Source of the DNA: an uncultured Muribaculaceae bacterium
GTDB taxonomy: Bacteria > Bacteroidota > Bacteroidia > Bacteroidales > Muribaculaceae
NCBI GenBank assembly: GCA_910579035.1
Contig: CAJTSR010000012.1
Location: forward strand, 19,965-83,964
DNA length: 64,000 nucleotides
Direction of reading: 5' to 3'
In this document: piece after piece, positions 50,453-59,556 of the stretch
Numbering within the stretch: position 1 is the stretch's first letter
Layout: each line of letters opens with the position of its first letter
The notes under the pieces: model-generated
The model's database searches: none
The model's input: only the letters and a program-made list of their open reading frames with translations
What the model was told of the DNA's origin: nothing
Translations under genes and position numbers: made by a program

Positions 50453-51393
50453 AAACTTCTACCACAATAGCAGCCATAATACTCGGCTCGGCAATTTACG
50501 GCGCGACAGACATATGCGCGCAGCGCACACCTGTAACATTCTCCGAAGTATACACACCCTCCGTGCCTTCGAGTGTCAAACTGTGCGGCGAAACTATCGA
50601 TCTCGACCCCGTGGACCGTTTTGAACGCCTTGACCGCGAGCTTGCATCGATAGCCTACACCCACGGCACAACGATGCTTATCATCAAACGCGCCAACCAA
50701 TATTTCCCGGAGCTTTCCAAACTGCTGAAAGAGAACAACGTGCCTCAGGACCTGCTCTATCTCGCATGCGTGGAAAGCACCCTGAATCCCCGCGCATACT
50801 CTCCGGCCAAGGCTGCCGGGCTATGGCAGTTCATAGCCTCGACGGCAAAACAATACGGACTCGAAGTAAACGACGAAATCGACGAACGGTACAACATCGA
50901 AAAAGCCACTGCCGCCGCAGCCAAATATATGAAAAAAGCATATGCCCAATATGGAAACTGGCCTTCTGTGATGGCGGCATACAACGGCGGTATGGCACGC
51001 ATAAGCGGCGAGCTCGACAAGCAGGACGCCGATACCTCGCTCGACCTCTACCTCGTGGAAGAAACCACGCGCTACCCCTACCGCATCATGGCCATGAAGA
51101 TGATTATGGAAAATCCTTCGGCCTACGGATTCCACCTGCGCGACGACCAACTCTACCAACCCCGCAAATACCGCGTCGTGGAAGTCAACGGCCCGGTGGA
51201 AAGCTGGCCGAAATGGGCAGCAAAGCAAGGCATCAACTACTCCATACTGCGCGAAGAGAATCCTTGGATAAGGGCTAAAAAGCTCACCAACAAACTCGGA
51301 AAGACATACAAAGTGCGCATTCCTCTACCCGAATCGCTCTCGCGTAAGACAGCAGGCACAAAAACGTTCAATCCCAACTGGACCGACAGATAA
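50449..51393 (+). CDS. Lytic transglycosylase (SLT/MltD-like), secreted
   Basis: A 314-residue exported muramidase-type enzyme cutting peptidoglycan glycan strands with 1,6-anhydro product formation. A signal peptide ends near QRTPV (residue 25). The SLT domain covers about 85-225, with catalytic Glu109 in ACVESTLNP, followed by AAGLWQFI, the ATAAAAKYM-like helix and the AYNGG motif. The C-terminal 90 residues are basic and LysM-like (NGPVESWPKWAAKQGINYSI then IRAKKLTNKLGKTYKV). It is coupled to the T9SS cargo gene (4-base overlap), and uvrA begins five bases later. Confidence 0.9.
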   Translation: MKTSTTIAAIILGSAIYGATDICAQRTPVTFSEVYTPSVPSSVKLCGETIDLDPVDRFERLDRELASIAYTHGTTMLIIKRANQYFPELSKLLKENNVPQDLLYLACVESTLNPRAYSPAKAAGLWQFIASTAKQYGLEVNDEIDERYNIEKATAAAAKYMKKAYAQYGNWPSVMAAYNGGMARISGELDKQDADTSLDLYLVEETTRYPYRIMAMKMIMENPSAYGFHLRDDQLYQPRKYRVVEVNGPVESWPKWAAKQGINYSILREENPWIRAKKLTNKLGKTYKVRIPLPESLSRKTAGTKTFNPNWTDR

Positions 51394-51398
51394 ACAGC

Positions 51399-54236
51399 AT
51401 GGTTAACGACACTATCGACGGCACCGACTGCATTAGTGTTGTCGGTGCGCGTGTGAACAATCTGAAAAATGTCGATATCGACATACCTCACAACAAGCTC
51501 ACCGTGATAACAGGCCTGAGCGGCTCAGGAAAATCCTCACTGGCTTTCGACACAATCTTTGCCGAAGGCCAGCGACGCTATATCGAAACATTCTCGGCCT
51601 ACGCCCGCAATATGCTCGGCAACCTCGAACGCCCGGACGTAGACCACATCGGCGGCCTCTGCCCCGTGATTGCCATCGAGCAGAAGACCATCAACCGCAA
51701 CCCGCGAAGCACCATCGGCACCACCACCGAGATATACGACTTCCTGCGCCTGCTATACGCCCGCGCAGGCCATGCCCGCAGTTATCTCTCAGGCGAGGAA
51801 ATGGTGAAATACACCGATGAGAAAATCGTCGAACTAATCCTCCAGAAATACGACGGGCGCAAAATATACATACTTGCGCCACTGGTCAAAAACCGAAAAG
51901 GACATTACCGAGAACTGTTCGAGCAACTCGTAAGGAAAGGCTTCCTGAACGTGCGGGTCGACGGCGAACTCAAGGAAATAAGCGGCGGTATGAGGCTCGA
52001 CCGCTACAAAAACCACAGCATAGAGCTTGTGATTGACCGCCTGAAAGTTTCCGCCAAAGACGCCGAAAGACTCCTCGCCTCAGTGGAAAACGCACTCACC
52101 CAAGGCGACAAGGAGCTGATGGTATACGATGTGGAGGCCGACACCGCCGCATATTACAGCCAGGAGCTGATGGACCCTTCGACCGGCATATCATACCACG
52201 ACCCCGCCCCGCACAATTTTTCATTCAACTCCCCGCAGGGCGCATGCCCGCGCTGCAAAGGCCTCGGATATGTCAACCTGATAGACCGCGCCAAAATGGT
52301 GCCGGACGAAAGTCTTTCGATAGCGGCAGGAGCGCTCGTGCCGCTGGGCAAATATAAAGAAACACTTATATTCATGCAGATTCGCGCCATACTCGAACGG
52401 CACGGATTTGACATCAAGACACCATTCTCGCAGCTTTCCGAAGAAGCTGTCGACGAAATATTCAACGGCACTACGTCCGTGCCGCAGCTATCCAACTCCA
52501 CCGTTTCCGGCTTTGATTTCTTCCGCACTTTCGACGGCATAATAAAATACATCGAGATGCAGCAGGACGACGATGCCGGCTATCAGGCCAAGAAATGGAG
52601 CGGACAGTTCGTAAGCCGTTGCACATGCCCCGAATGCAATGGCGACCGCCTCAACCGCGAAGCACTCCATTTCTTCGTTGACGGGAAAAACATCGCGGAA
52701 CTATGCCGAATGGACATAGGCGCCCTGTCGGAATGGGCCGGCAGCGTGCTCGAACGGCTCGACGAGCGCGACCGCAAGATAGCTGTCGAGATAATAAAGG
52801 AAATAGGCGTACGGCTCAAGTTCCTCGTAGATGTCGGGCTTGACTACCTGCAGCTCAACCGGGCTTCGGCAACGCTCTCAGGCGGCGAAAGCCAGCGAAT
52901 AAGGCTGGCGACACAACTCGGCTCAGAGCTTGTGAACGTTCTGTACATTCTCGACGAACCAAGCATAGGCCTGCACCAACGCGACAACCACCGCCTTATC
53001 CGCTCGCTCGAGCGCCTGCGCGACGCCTCCAACACCATAATAGTGGTCGAACACGACAAAGACATAATGCTCGAAGCCGACTATGTGGTAGACATCGGCC
53101 CGGGCGCCGGACGCAAAGGCGGCAAGGTGGTATTTGCAGGCACACCGGCTGAAATGCTGAAAACAGATACCGTGACTGCTCGCTACCTCAACGGCGCCGA
53201 AAAGCTCGAAACGCCGAAAAAACGCCGGAAAGGCAACGGCAAGACCCTCAAACTACTCGGGTGCACCGGCCACAATCTGAAAGACGTTGACCTCGAATTG
53301 CCCCTTGGAACACTTACCGTCGTGGCCGGGGTGTCGGGCAGCGGCAAATCATCGCTTGTCAACGGCACTCTGCAGCCCTTGCTATCCAAGCAGTTCTACA
53401 ACTCGCTCACCGAGCCGCTGCCATACCGCGCAATCGAGGGCATAGAGAATATCGACAAGGTGGTGACCGTCGACCAGTCACCGCTAGGACGCACCCCACG
53501 CTCCAACCCCGCCACATACACGGGAGTATTTACCGATATCCGCAGCCTCTTTGTGAACCTTCCTGAAGCAAAAATACGAGGCTACAAGCCGGGGCGATTC
53601 TCGTTCAATGTGGCAGGCGGACGCTGCGAGGCGTGCAATGGCAACGGCTACAAGACGATAGAGATGAACTTCCTCCCTGACGTGCTCGTGCCGTGCGAGG
53701 AATGCCACGGAAAACGCTACAACCGCGAAACACTCGAAGTACGATTCAAAGGCAAATCCGTGGCCGACGTGCTCGATATGACTATCAACCAGGCCGTGGA
53801 GTTCTTTGCAGGCGTACCGTCGATACTGAAAAAGATAAAGGTTCTGCAAGACATCGGACTCGGATACGTGAAACTGGGGCAGCCCTCCTCCACCCTGTCC
53901 GGCGGAGAGAACCAACGCGTGAAGCTTGCAACAGAGCTCGCCAAACGCGACACAGGAAACACCCTGTTCATACTCGATGAGCCGACAACGGGTCTTCACT
54001 TCGACGATATCCGCACGTTGATGAACATACTCAACCGATTGGTCGAACGTGGCAATACCGTCCTTGTAATCGAACACAACCTCGACGTGGTAAGAATGGC
54101 CGACTATGTGATAGACATGGGTTCGGACGGAGGATCCGGAGGCGGCCACATAATGGCCAAAGGCACCCCGGAAGAAATAGCGGCCGGGAACTCCGCCACA
54201 GCGCCATTCCTGCGCACCGAACTTGAAGCTAACTAA
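51399..54236 (+). CDS. uvrA: Excinuclease ABC subunit A
   Basis: The damage-sensing ATPase of nucleotide excision repair; it loads UvrB at lesions. At 945 residues it has the normal tandem ABC layout. The first Walker A is GLSGSGKSS at 39-47 and the second GVSGSGKSS near 645. Signatures are LSGGESQRIRLA and LSGGENQRVKLA. Zinc modules appear as CPRCKGLGY, CTCPECNGDRL and CEACNGNGYK...CEECHGKRYN. It follows the transglycosylase by five bases, so DNA repair is downstream of two envelope genes in one transcript. Confidence 0.97.
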   Translation: MVNDTIDGTDCISVVGARVNNLKNVDIDIPHNKLTVITGLSGSGKSSLAFDTIFAEGQRRYIETFSAYARNMLGNLERPDVDHIGGLCPVIAIEQKTINRNPRSTIGTTTEIYDFLRLLYARAGHARSYLSGEEMVKYTDEKIVELILQKYDGRKIYILAPLVKNRKGHYRELFEQLVRKGFLNVRVDGELKEISGGMRLDRYKNHSIELVIDRLKVSAKDAERLLASVENALTQGDKELMVYDVEADTAAYYSQELMDPSTGISYHDPAPHNFSFNSPQGACPRCKGLGYVNLIDRAKMVPDESLSIAAGALVPLGKYKETLIFMQIRAILERHGFDIKTPFSQLSEEAVDEIFNGTTSVPQLSNSTVSGFDFFRTFDGIIKYIEMQQDDDAGYQAKKWSGQFVSRCTCPECNGDRLNREALHFFVDGKNIAELCRMDIGALSEWAGSVLERLDERDRKIAVEIIKEIGVRLKFLVDVGLDYLQLNRASATLSGGESQRIRLATQLGSELVNVLYILDEPSIGLHQRDNHRLIRSLERLRDASNTIIVVEHDKDIMLEADYVVDIGPGAGRKGGKVVFAGTPAEMLKTDTVTARYLNGAEKLETPKKRRKGNGKTLKLLGCTGHNLKDVDLELPLGTLTVVAGVSGSGKSSLVNGTLQPLLSKQFYNSLTEPLPYRAIEGIENIDKVVTVDQSPLGRTPRSNPATYTGVFTDIRSLFVNLPEAKIRGYKPGRFSFNVAGGRCEACNGNGYKTIEMNFLPDVLVPCEECHGKRYNRETLEVRFKGKSVADVLDMTINQAVEFFAGVPSILKKIKVLQDIGLGYVKLGQPSSTLSGGENQRVKLATELAKRDTGNTLFILDEPTTGLHFDDIRTLMNILNRLVERGNTVLVIEHNLDVVRMADYVIDMGSDGGSGGGHIMAKGTPEEIAAGNSATAPFLRTELEAN

Positions 54237-54269
54237 CAGAAACGCTCCTGAGGTTCAGGAGCGTTTCTG
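54237..54269 (+). terminator. Terminator of uvrA
   Basis: CAGAAACGCTCCTGA (54237-54251) pairs perfectly with TCAGGAGCGTTTCTG (54255-54269), starting immediately after the stop codon. It lies between convergent genes and may also stop transcripts from the minus strand. Confidence 0.85.
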
Positions 54270-54289
54270 TTGTCTGTCCGTTTATACAT

Positions 54290-54847
54290 TTATGTATGGC
54301 GGCCTCGGATTATGCCGGCGCCGTCGGCCACCACGAAATGAACCGGGATATCGTGTTCTTCCGAGTCAATCTCATCGAATAGCTGGAAATCGTAGCACAC
54401 ACCGATAGTTACGGCTCTTGCACGGCTCAGAAGCCGGTCGTAGTACCCTTTTCCGCGCCCCACGCGATTGCCTCGGCGGTCATATGCCACAGCAGGCACT
54501 ATCACGAGGTCTATCTGCGATATGTCTACCGTATCGTCACCGTCCGGCTCCTCTATGCAGAAGGCACCAAGATGCATACGCGACTTATCATAGGGAAGAA
54601 TCTCCAAATCAAGCCCGTTTACCCTCGGAAGAAAAAATCTCTTTCCACAATCGGCCATATTCTCTATGAAAGCGCGCGTAGACAGCTCGTCGGGCAGCGA
54701 ATGGTATAGCAGCACATTGCGCGCCATCACAAACGCCGCCATACCGGCAACAGTGGAAAACACCCGCTCTGCCGCCGCAAGTTTCTCGCTCTCGCCGAGC
54801 ACGGCCTTGCTTGCCCTTACCCTGCGCCGTATCTCATCTTTGTTCAT
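54290..54847 (-). CDS. 5-formyltetrahydrofolate cyclo-ligase
   Basis: An ATP-dependent enzyme of 185 residues that converts 5-formyl-THF to 5,10-methenyl-THF. The basic N-terminus binds ATP (RRRVRASKAVLGE), LLYHSLPDELSTR and FLPRV supply the folate site, and the Gly-rich loop GRGKGYYDRLL lies near residues 127-138. Together with folC, it keeps the folate pool usable. It lies six bases downstream of the S41 protease gene and 20 bases from the uvrA terminator. Confidence 0.93.
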   Translation of the reverse strand: MNKDEIRRRVRASKAVLGESEKLAAAERVFSTVAGMAAFVMARNVLLYHSLPDELSTRAFIENMADCGKRFFLPRVNGLDLEILPYDKSRMHLGAFCIEEPDGDDTVDISQIDLVIVPAVAYDRRGNRVGRGKGYYDRLLSRARAVTIGVCYDFQLFDEIDSEEHDIPVHFVVADGAGIIRGRHT

Positions 54848-54853
54848 ATCCTG

Positions 54854-56482
54854 TCAATCGTGTTTGTCGGTTAGCGGGAAGTCGGCACCACCGTTCCGGA
54901 GCTGTTTCAAAGCTTCCTGTACCACCGGGTCATTTGCATTGACAACCTCGAAATATCCGTCAAGACCGAGAATATCGCGGGCTATCAAAGCTTTAATCTG
55001 ATTAACAATCAAAGGCGCGGAAATGTTGATATAGTACCAACGCGGAGCAATGCCGCCCTTGGTATTGGCATAGTTGACAAATGATTGCAGCAGCACATAG
55101 TCCGACGGTAGCTTCGACAACATCTCGGCCGCGTTCTCGCTTTCGTTAAGTCTGTCGCGGTTAAGATCGGCATACTCGTATGCGAACTTGCGCAGCAATC
55201 CGGCATTGGCCACCTTTATGAAATAGCTTGTGACACCCGTCGTATCAGAAGGCACGAATATGTCGGGGATAATGCCACCGCCGCCATACACCTTTCGGCC
55301 CGAGCGGGTGGTGAAAATCTCAGCAGAGTCCACAGGTATGCTGTCGGCCGAGAAAATCTCGCCACGGTTATATCTGTCGTAAACCTCTATGTCGTAATCG
55401 CTCCTGTGGCCGGGAGTGTATTTTTTCTGAATACATCTGCCCGACGGAGTATAGTACCTCTGCACCGTAAGACGGAACTCGCTTGAATCCGGCAGCTCGA
55501 AAGGCTGCTGCACCAAGCCCTTGCCAAATGTGCGACGACCCACGATAAGGCCTCTGTCGTTATCCTGAATGGCGCCCGACAGAATCTCGCTCGAACTTGC
55601 CGAGAACTCATCGACAAGCACAACGAGTTTCTCCGACCGGAACGTTCCCGACCCATCCGCGAAAAGTGTGCGGTTGTCACCCATCGAGCGTCCCCGCGTA
55701 GACACAACTATGTCCTGCGGACCTAAGAACTCATTTGCCACAAGCACCGCCGGAGCCATGTATCCGCCCCCGTTGCCGCGCAAATCAAGAATGAACGATG
55801 TGGCTCCAAGGTGTTTGAGCTGGCTAAATGTGGTAAGGGCCTCCACAAAAGTATTATCGGAGAATTTGCTCAGACGCACGAAGCCTACAGAGTCGTTGAT
55901 CATATAAGAGGCATCGATGGGCGACACTGGCACTTGCGACCGCACAAGATCGAAAACCAGCGGTTTGGGACTGTTATGGCGAGCCACAGTCACCTCAACC
56001 GGCGTGCCCTCCGGCCCTCTCAGACGGCTGAATATATCGTTCTCGTTCACTCCCACGCCTGCAATATTGTCGCCGTCGACCGCTATTATACGGTCACCAG
56101 CAAGCATGCCGGCCTCTTCCGCAGCCCCGCCGCTTATCACCTCGAGCACGTATAGCGTGTCGTTCATCATCTGGAACTGTATTCCGATGCCGAAGAAAGA
56201 GCCTTCAAGGTCGCGGTTGACAGCCACACGCTCGCTGCGCGGAATATAAGCTGAGTGCGGGTCAAGGTTTTTCAGAAGCTCGGGGAGAGCCATCTCCACA
56301 AGACTGTCGGCCGACACCTCGTCGACATAGTTCTCACTTATGATGTCGAAAACCTGGTTGAGCTTGTGCCTTGCGCCAAGATTGGTGTCAGTGGTGGAAA
56401 TATAGCTGCCGAGAGCTATACCGGCAATGAGAAATATGGCCGCCGTCAACGGAAGCCACAACATATATTTTCTATTGTTCAT
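54854..56482 (-). CDS. S41 family C-terminal-processing peptidase
   Basis: A 542-residue envelope protease. An N-terminal membrane anchor (WLPLTAAIFLIAGIALGSYI) precedes a PDZ domain at about 95-180 (GIGIQFQMMND to FDLVR). The peptidase core carries the Ser/Lys dyad: serine in SASSSEI (near 295-298) and Lys321 in TFGKGLV. FILDLRGNGGGYM is the expected strand before it. A further C-terminal helical region of about 120 residues follows. The first codons overlap the end of the dCMP deaminase gene by 11 bases. A role in trimming envelope proteins is inferred from family. Confidence 0.93.
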   Translation of the reverse strand: MNNRKYMLWLPLTAAIFLIAGIALGSYISTTDTNLGARHKLNQVFDIISENYVDEVSADSLVEMALPELLKNLDPHSAYIPRSERVAVNRDLEGSFFGIGIQFQMMNDTLYVLEVISGGAAEEAGMLAGDRIIAVDGDNIAGVGVNENDIFSRLRGPEGTPVEVTVARHNSPKPLVFDLVRSQVPVSPIDASYMINDSVGFVRLSKFSDNTFVEALTTFSQLKHLGATSFILDLRGNGGGYMAPAVLVANEFLGPQDIVVSTRGRSMGDNRTLFADGSGTFRSEKLVVLVDEFSASSSEILSGAIQDNDRGLIVGRRTFGKGLVQQPFELPDSSEFRLTVQRYYTPSGRCIQKKYTPGHRSDYDIEVYDRYNRGEIFSADSIPVDSAEIFTTRSGRKVYGGGGIIPDIFVPSDTTGVTSYFIKVANAGLLRKFAYEYADLNRDRLNESENAAEMLSKLPSDYVLLQSFVNYANTKGGIAPRWYYINISAPLIVNQIKALIARDILGLDGYFEVVNANDPVVQEALKQLRNGGADFPLTDKHD

Positions 56483-56921
56483 CGAACTCACTTAAATTGC
56501 TAATATGTACACACTCGATGCCGGCACGGCGTATCAGGTCGAGCCCGTCGGAAAGTCGGTAAAGGTCGTTGAACACCACCCGCCGTATTCCGGCCTGAAT
56601 TATCAGCTTGGCGCACTCCACACAGGGCGATGCCGTGACATAAAGCGTCGACCCCGCGCTCGAGTTATTGCTGCGCGCCACCTTGGTGATGGCGTTGGCC
56701 TCGGCATGGAGCACATACGGCTTGGTAGCGCCGTCGGCGTCCTCGCATACATTCTCGAATCCGGCGGGAGTGCCGTTGAACCCGTCGGAGATTATCATCT
56801 TGTCCTTTACAAGAATTGCGCCCACCTTGCGGCGGCGGCAGTATGAATTTTCTGCCCAGATATGCGCCATTCTGAGATAACGCTTGTCGAGAAGCTCTTG
56901 TTTTTCGCTTTGTGAACTCAT
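56472..56921 (-). CDS. dCMP deaminase family protein
   Basis: A 149-residue zinc enzyme. HAEA at 72-75 supplies the histidine ligand and catalytic glutamate, and PCVEC at 99-103 supplies the two cysteines. It deaminates dCMP to dUMP to feed dTMP synthesis and belongs to the ComEB type. ATG 56921 is chosen over an in-frame start at 56951 because it fits the promoter at 56940-56947, which would start the transcript near 56936. It heads a run with the S41 protease and the folate cyclo-ligase. Confidence 0.94.
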   Translation of the reverse strand: MSSQSEKQELLDKRYLRMAHIWAENSYCRRRKVGAILVKDKMIISDGFNGTPAGFENVCEDADGATKPYVLHAEANAITKVARSNNSSAGSTLYVTASPCVECAKLIIQAGIRRVVFNDLYRLSDGLDLIRRAGIECVHISNLSEFDEQ

Positions 56922-56939
56922 TATTAACCCAATTGACGG

Positions 56940-56947
56940 CAAAATTA
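56940..56947 (-). promoter_or_regulatory. Promoter -7 element for the dCMP deaminase operon
   Basis: The minus strand reads TAATTTTG (TAnnTTTG match); the leader to ATG 56921 would be about 15 bases. The -33 position is weak. Confidence 0.5.
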
Positions 56948-56979
56948 CCAAAAATAATATACTCCGAATGCGTATTATC

Positions 56980-58095
56980 CTACTTTTTATTTCTCTTTGC
57001 GGCGCCGGCGGAGTAATTGGCGAGCGATATGCCGTACTGTTCCTCGTTGATTGCCCTTAGCACGTCAAGATTTATGTATTTCTGCCCGTTTCCTCTTTTA
57101 ATCGGAAACACCTTCTTCATTCTTTCGCTTGCCTCAACCCCCATAGGGCTGTAAAAGCCCTTGTATGAGGCCGGACCGGCTTCTGCCGGAATCTCGTCGA
57201 GAGTCACCGGCACAACATGCGAGCATGGCGGATAACCGAGATTGGCCCACATTATCATATCCTGCGCCGTTTCTCCGCCCAAAAGCCCTTCCACCACTAT
57301 GGAGGACGTCGACGAATAGCGCGGCACATAGTCCTGATCGACAGTCCAACTGTCGCCAATCTCCAAAGCGTCATATCCGAGGCGGGCGTTAAAGAACGAA
57401 CGGCTCACACCCTCGGTAAGCGAAGCCGGAGTAAGATTTCCTGACGCGATCTCATTGGCAAGCAATGCCTCTACATTCTCGTGCCTTATATACCCCATTC
57501 CCTTGTCGGGCGCGCCGCTATAAGCATAGTTGGTACGTATCATAACCCCGGAGGGTGCGTCGCAGAGGTCGTAGCGGGTGTATGTGCTGTCGTCGGTTTC
57601 AAAGTACGCCCCATTACCGTCCGCGTCAATCACTCCGAAATTTGTCATCACGCCCAGCGGCTTAGGCAGGGTGTCGAGCATCGCCGCAAAATCATCAACC
57701 GTGCGACAGCTACCGAGCGCGAGAGCCATGACAACGCCCTCGCGGTCAATCCACGACGGCGAATTGGGCGGCAGGTTGTATGCCACAGTGTTCATAATGG
57801 CAAACCCGGCATCGTTCATTCCCATCCACGCCTCGTCGAGAGCCAGTGTGTCCGCGCCGTTGAACAGCCCGACATATCCATACTCACGACCACAGGCCGA
57901 ATCCGGTTCAACACGGTACAAGTAATTGTTCTCAGCCGAGGTATCGCGGTGCTTCCAAAGCATAGGACGGCCAGACACCGTGGCGCGGCCCGACACTATC
58001 ATAGAAGTACACCCCTCGACATTGACAGGGGCTGCAAGCGCGCATACTGCCACAACCATCGCGACAATGCCGGAGAACATATATTTTTGACTCAT
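56980..58095 (-). CDS. Secreted Ntn-hydrolase, C45 acyltransferase/acylase-like
   Basis: A 371-residue exported protein. The signal peptide (MFSGIVAMVVAVCALAA) is followed after six residues by CTSM, with Cys29 as the probable N-terminal nucleophile exposed by self-cleavage. The next segments (GRPMLWKHRDT, DEAWMGMNDAGFAIMNT and PLGVMTNFGVIDADGNGAYFE) resemble the C45 family and related amide hydrolases. Substrates might be acyl-amino acids or similar amides, but none can be assigned. A TTG at 58104 is in frame, but ATG 58095 is the better start. A full promoter lies 35-67 bases upstream. Confidence 0.75.
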   Translation of the reverse strand: MSQKYMFSGIVAMVVAVCALAAPVNVEGCTSMIVSGRATVSGRPMLWKHRDTSAENNYLYRVEPDSACGREYGYVGLFNGADTLALDEAWMGMNDAGFAIMNTVAYNLPPNSPSWIDREGVVMALALGSCRTVDDFAAMLDTLPKPLGVMTNFGVIDADGNGAYFETDDSTYTRYDLCDAPSGVMIRTNYAYSGAPDKGMGYIRHENVEALLANEIASGNLTPASLTEGVSRSFFNARLGYDALEIGDSWTVDQDYVPRYSSTSSIVVEGLLGGETAQDMIMWANLGYPPCSHVVPVTLDEIPAEAGPASYKGFYSPMGVEASERMKKVFPIKRGNGQKYINLDVLRAINEEQYGISLANYSAGAAKRNKK

Positions 58096-58129
58096 ATCTA
58101 TCAAGAGGTTCTTTATTCCCTACAGAAAG

Positions 58130-58162
58130 CAAAGATATGAAATTTCCGCCTATCCGTCAAAT
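58130..58162 (-). promoter_or_regulatory. Promoter of the Ntn-hydrolase gene
   Basis: On the minus strand TTTG (58159-58162) precedes TATCTTTG (58130-58137) by 21 bases. The expected start near 58126 gives a leader of about 31 bases. Confidence 0.65.
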
Positions 58163-58188
58163 TTTTCACTGCGCTCGGCATCACAACG

Positions 58189-58226
58189 CGGTGTCGCAGA
58201 CCCTTGTACGAGTTGTGCGACACCGC
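58189..58226 (-). terminator. Hairpin after the TolC gene
   Basis: GCGGTGTCGCA (58189-58199) pairs with TGCGACACCGC (58216-58226), 31 bases after the tolC-like stop. No strong T-run follows on the minus strand, so it may be a pause or rho-assisted site. Confidence 0.65.
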
Positions 58227-58257
58227 ATTATGGTGTTTTGTATGTCTGCTTGCCGTG

Positions 58258-59556
58258 CTAACGCCCGGTTGTATTCAGATATTCGTCGTAGGCCACGCAG
58301 AAAGCGCCATATGCTGCCGTGAAATCGTCTTCGGCCTGCCGGGTTAGGGCTTCTGCCTCGAGCATGTCAGTGACCGTGCACATTCCGGCATCATAGTATG
58401 CGCGGTTCAGACGCAGGTTTTCCTCGCTCTGCCCTATCGCTTCGCGCGCTATGGCCATTTTACGATGTGCTGAGGTGAGGTTGTTCCATTTGTCGCTCAT
58501 CTCGATCTCAAGCTTCTGGCTGAGGTCGGAAAACTCATTCTGCGCCACCTGCACGGCAATTTCCTTCTTGCGTATAGCGTGCGAGCCGCCCCACCATCCC
58601 GACAGCGGTATGTTGACGGCCACCATCACAGTTCCGAAATTATGGTCCTGTCTGAGAACATCGTGATAGAACCAACCGGCGCCCAAAGCCACCGTGGGCA
58701 GGTTCTTGCCCACTTCCATTCGCTTTTCAAGCTTTTTGGCTTCGATATTCTTATTCAACAGCTGATAGTCCGCAGTCTGCGGCAGAGCATCGGCGGGTAA
58801 CATATACACGGCGTCGGGAAGCAAGGGCATAGAATCAGGAACAGCCACCACCGGCACAGGGCGGACTCCTTCCGGCAGACCGATATACTGTCCGAGCAGA
58901 CGACCGAACAAATCGATACCGTTTTCAAGGTCTACCATATCGGCGCGATATGTATTCCGCTTCAATTGCACTTTCAGCAAGTCGTTACGGGTGGCTATGC
59001 CGGCATCGACCGCGGCCTGCACCTGAAGATCGAGAGTGTCGAGAGTCTGGAGCGCTTTTTCAAGGGTATGGCGCGCAGCATTGAGTGTCACAAGCCGCCA
59101 GTAATACGTCCTTGCCGTGAGGCGCACCTGGTCGGAAGTCTGGCGTGCCTGCAATTCGGCTGCCTCCTCGCCCACTTTCGCCAGTTTGTTGCCATTCACA
59201 ATCTGGCCGCCCATAAACACAGGTTGCACGGCCTGCACTCCGGCCACTTTGCCACGGTCGATAATACCGAGTGTTACCAGATTGAAAAAATCATACTCCA
59301 ATATGTCGTTATGGGTTCGGAACGCCGCCGCCGATGCCGAAACCTGCGGGAAGTATTTGGTAAAAGCCTCGCGGCGTGTTTCTCGCGCGGATTCCACATT
59401 TTTTGCTGCGTTGCGCATCGCCGCGTTATTGGCAATCGCCATTTCGGCACACCGCTCGGCTGTAAGCAGCGAGTCGGCCTCGTATTCCTTCTGCCCCTGA
59501 GCCACTGCGGGCAGAAGTGGCAGGAGCGTTATCATGGTTGCAATGAGTCTTTTCAT
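58258..59556 (-). CDS. TolC family outer-membrane efflux protein
   Basis: A 432-residue channel protein. A signal peptide (LIATMITLLPLLPAVA) is followed by two OEP repeats of long helices and short barrel strands. The helical repeats are marked by CAEMAIANNAAMRNAAKNVESARE and the second-half NEFSDLSQKLEIEMSDKW. It is the last gene of the pump operon, overlapping the RND gene by four bases (ATGA), so stoichiometric production with the pump is expected. Substrates are unknown. Confidence 0.94.
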   Translation of the reverse strand: MKRLIATMITLLPLLPAVAQGQKEYEADSLLTAERCAEMAIANNAAMRNAAKNVESARETRREAFTKYFPQVSASAAAFRTHNDILEYDFFNLVTLGIIDRGKVAGVQAVQPVFMGGQIVNGNKLAKVGEEAAELQARQTSDQVRLTARTYYWRLVTLNAARHTLEKALQTLDTLDLQVQAAVDAGIATRNDLLKVQLKRNTYRADMVDLENGIDLFGRLLGQYIGLPEGVRPVPVVAVPDSMPLLPDAVYMLPADALPQTADYQLLNKNIEAKKLEKRMEVGKNLPTVALGAGWFYHDVLRQDHNFGTVMVAVNIPLSGWWGGSHAIRKKEIAVQVAQNEFSDLSQKLEIEMSDKWNNLTSAHRKMAIAREAIGQSEENLRLNRAYYDAGMCTVTDMLEAEALTRQAEDDFTAAYGAFCVAYDEYLNTTGR

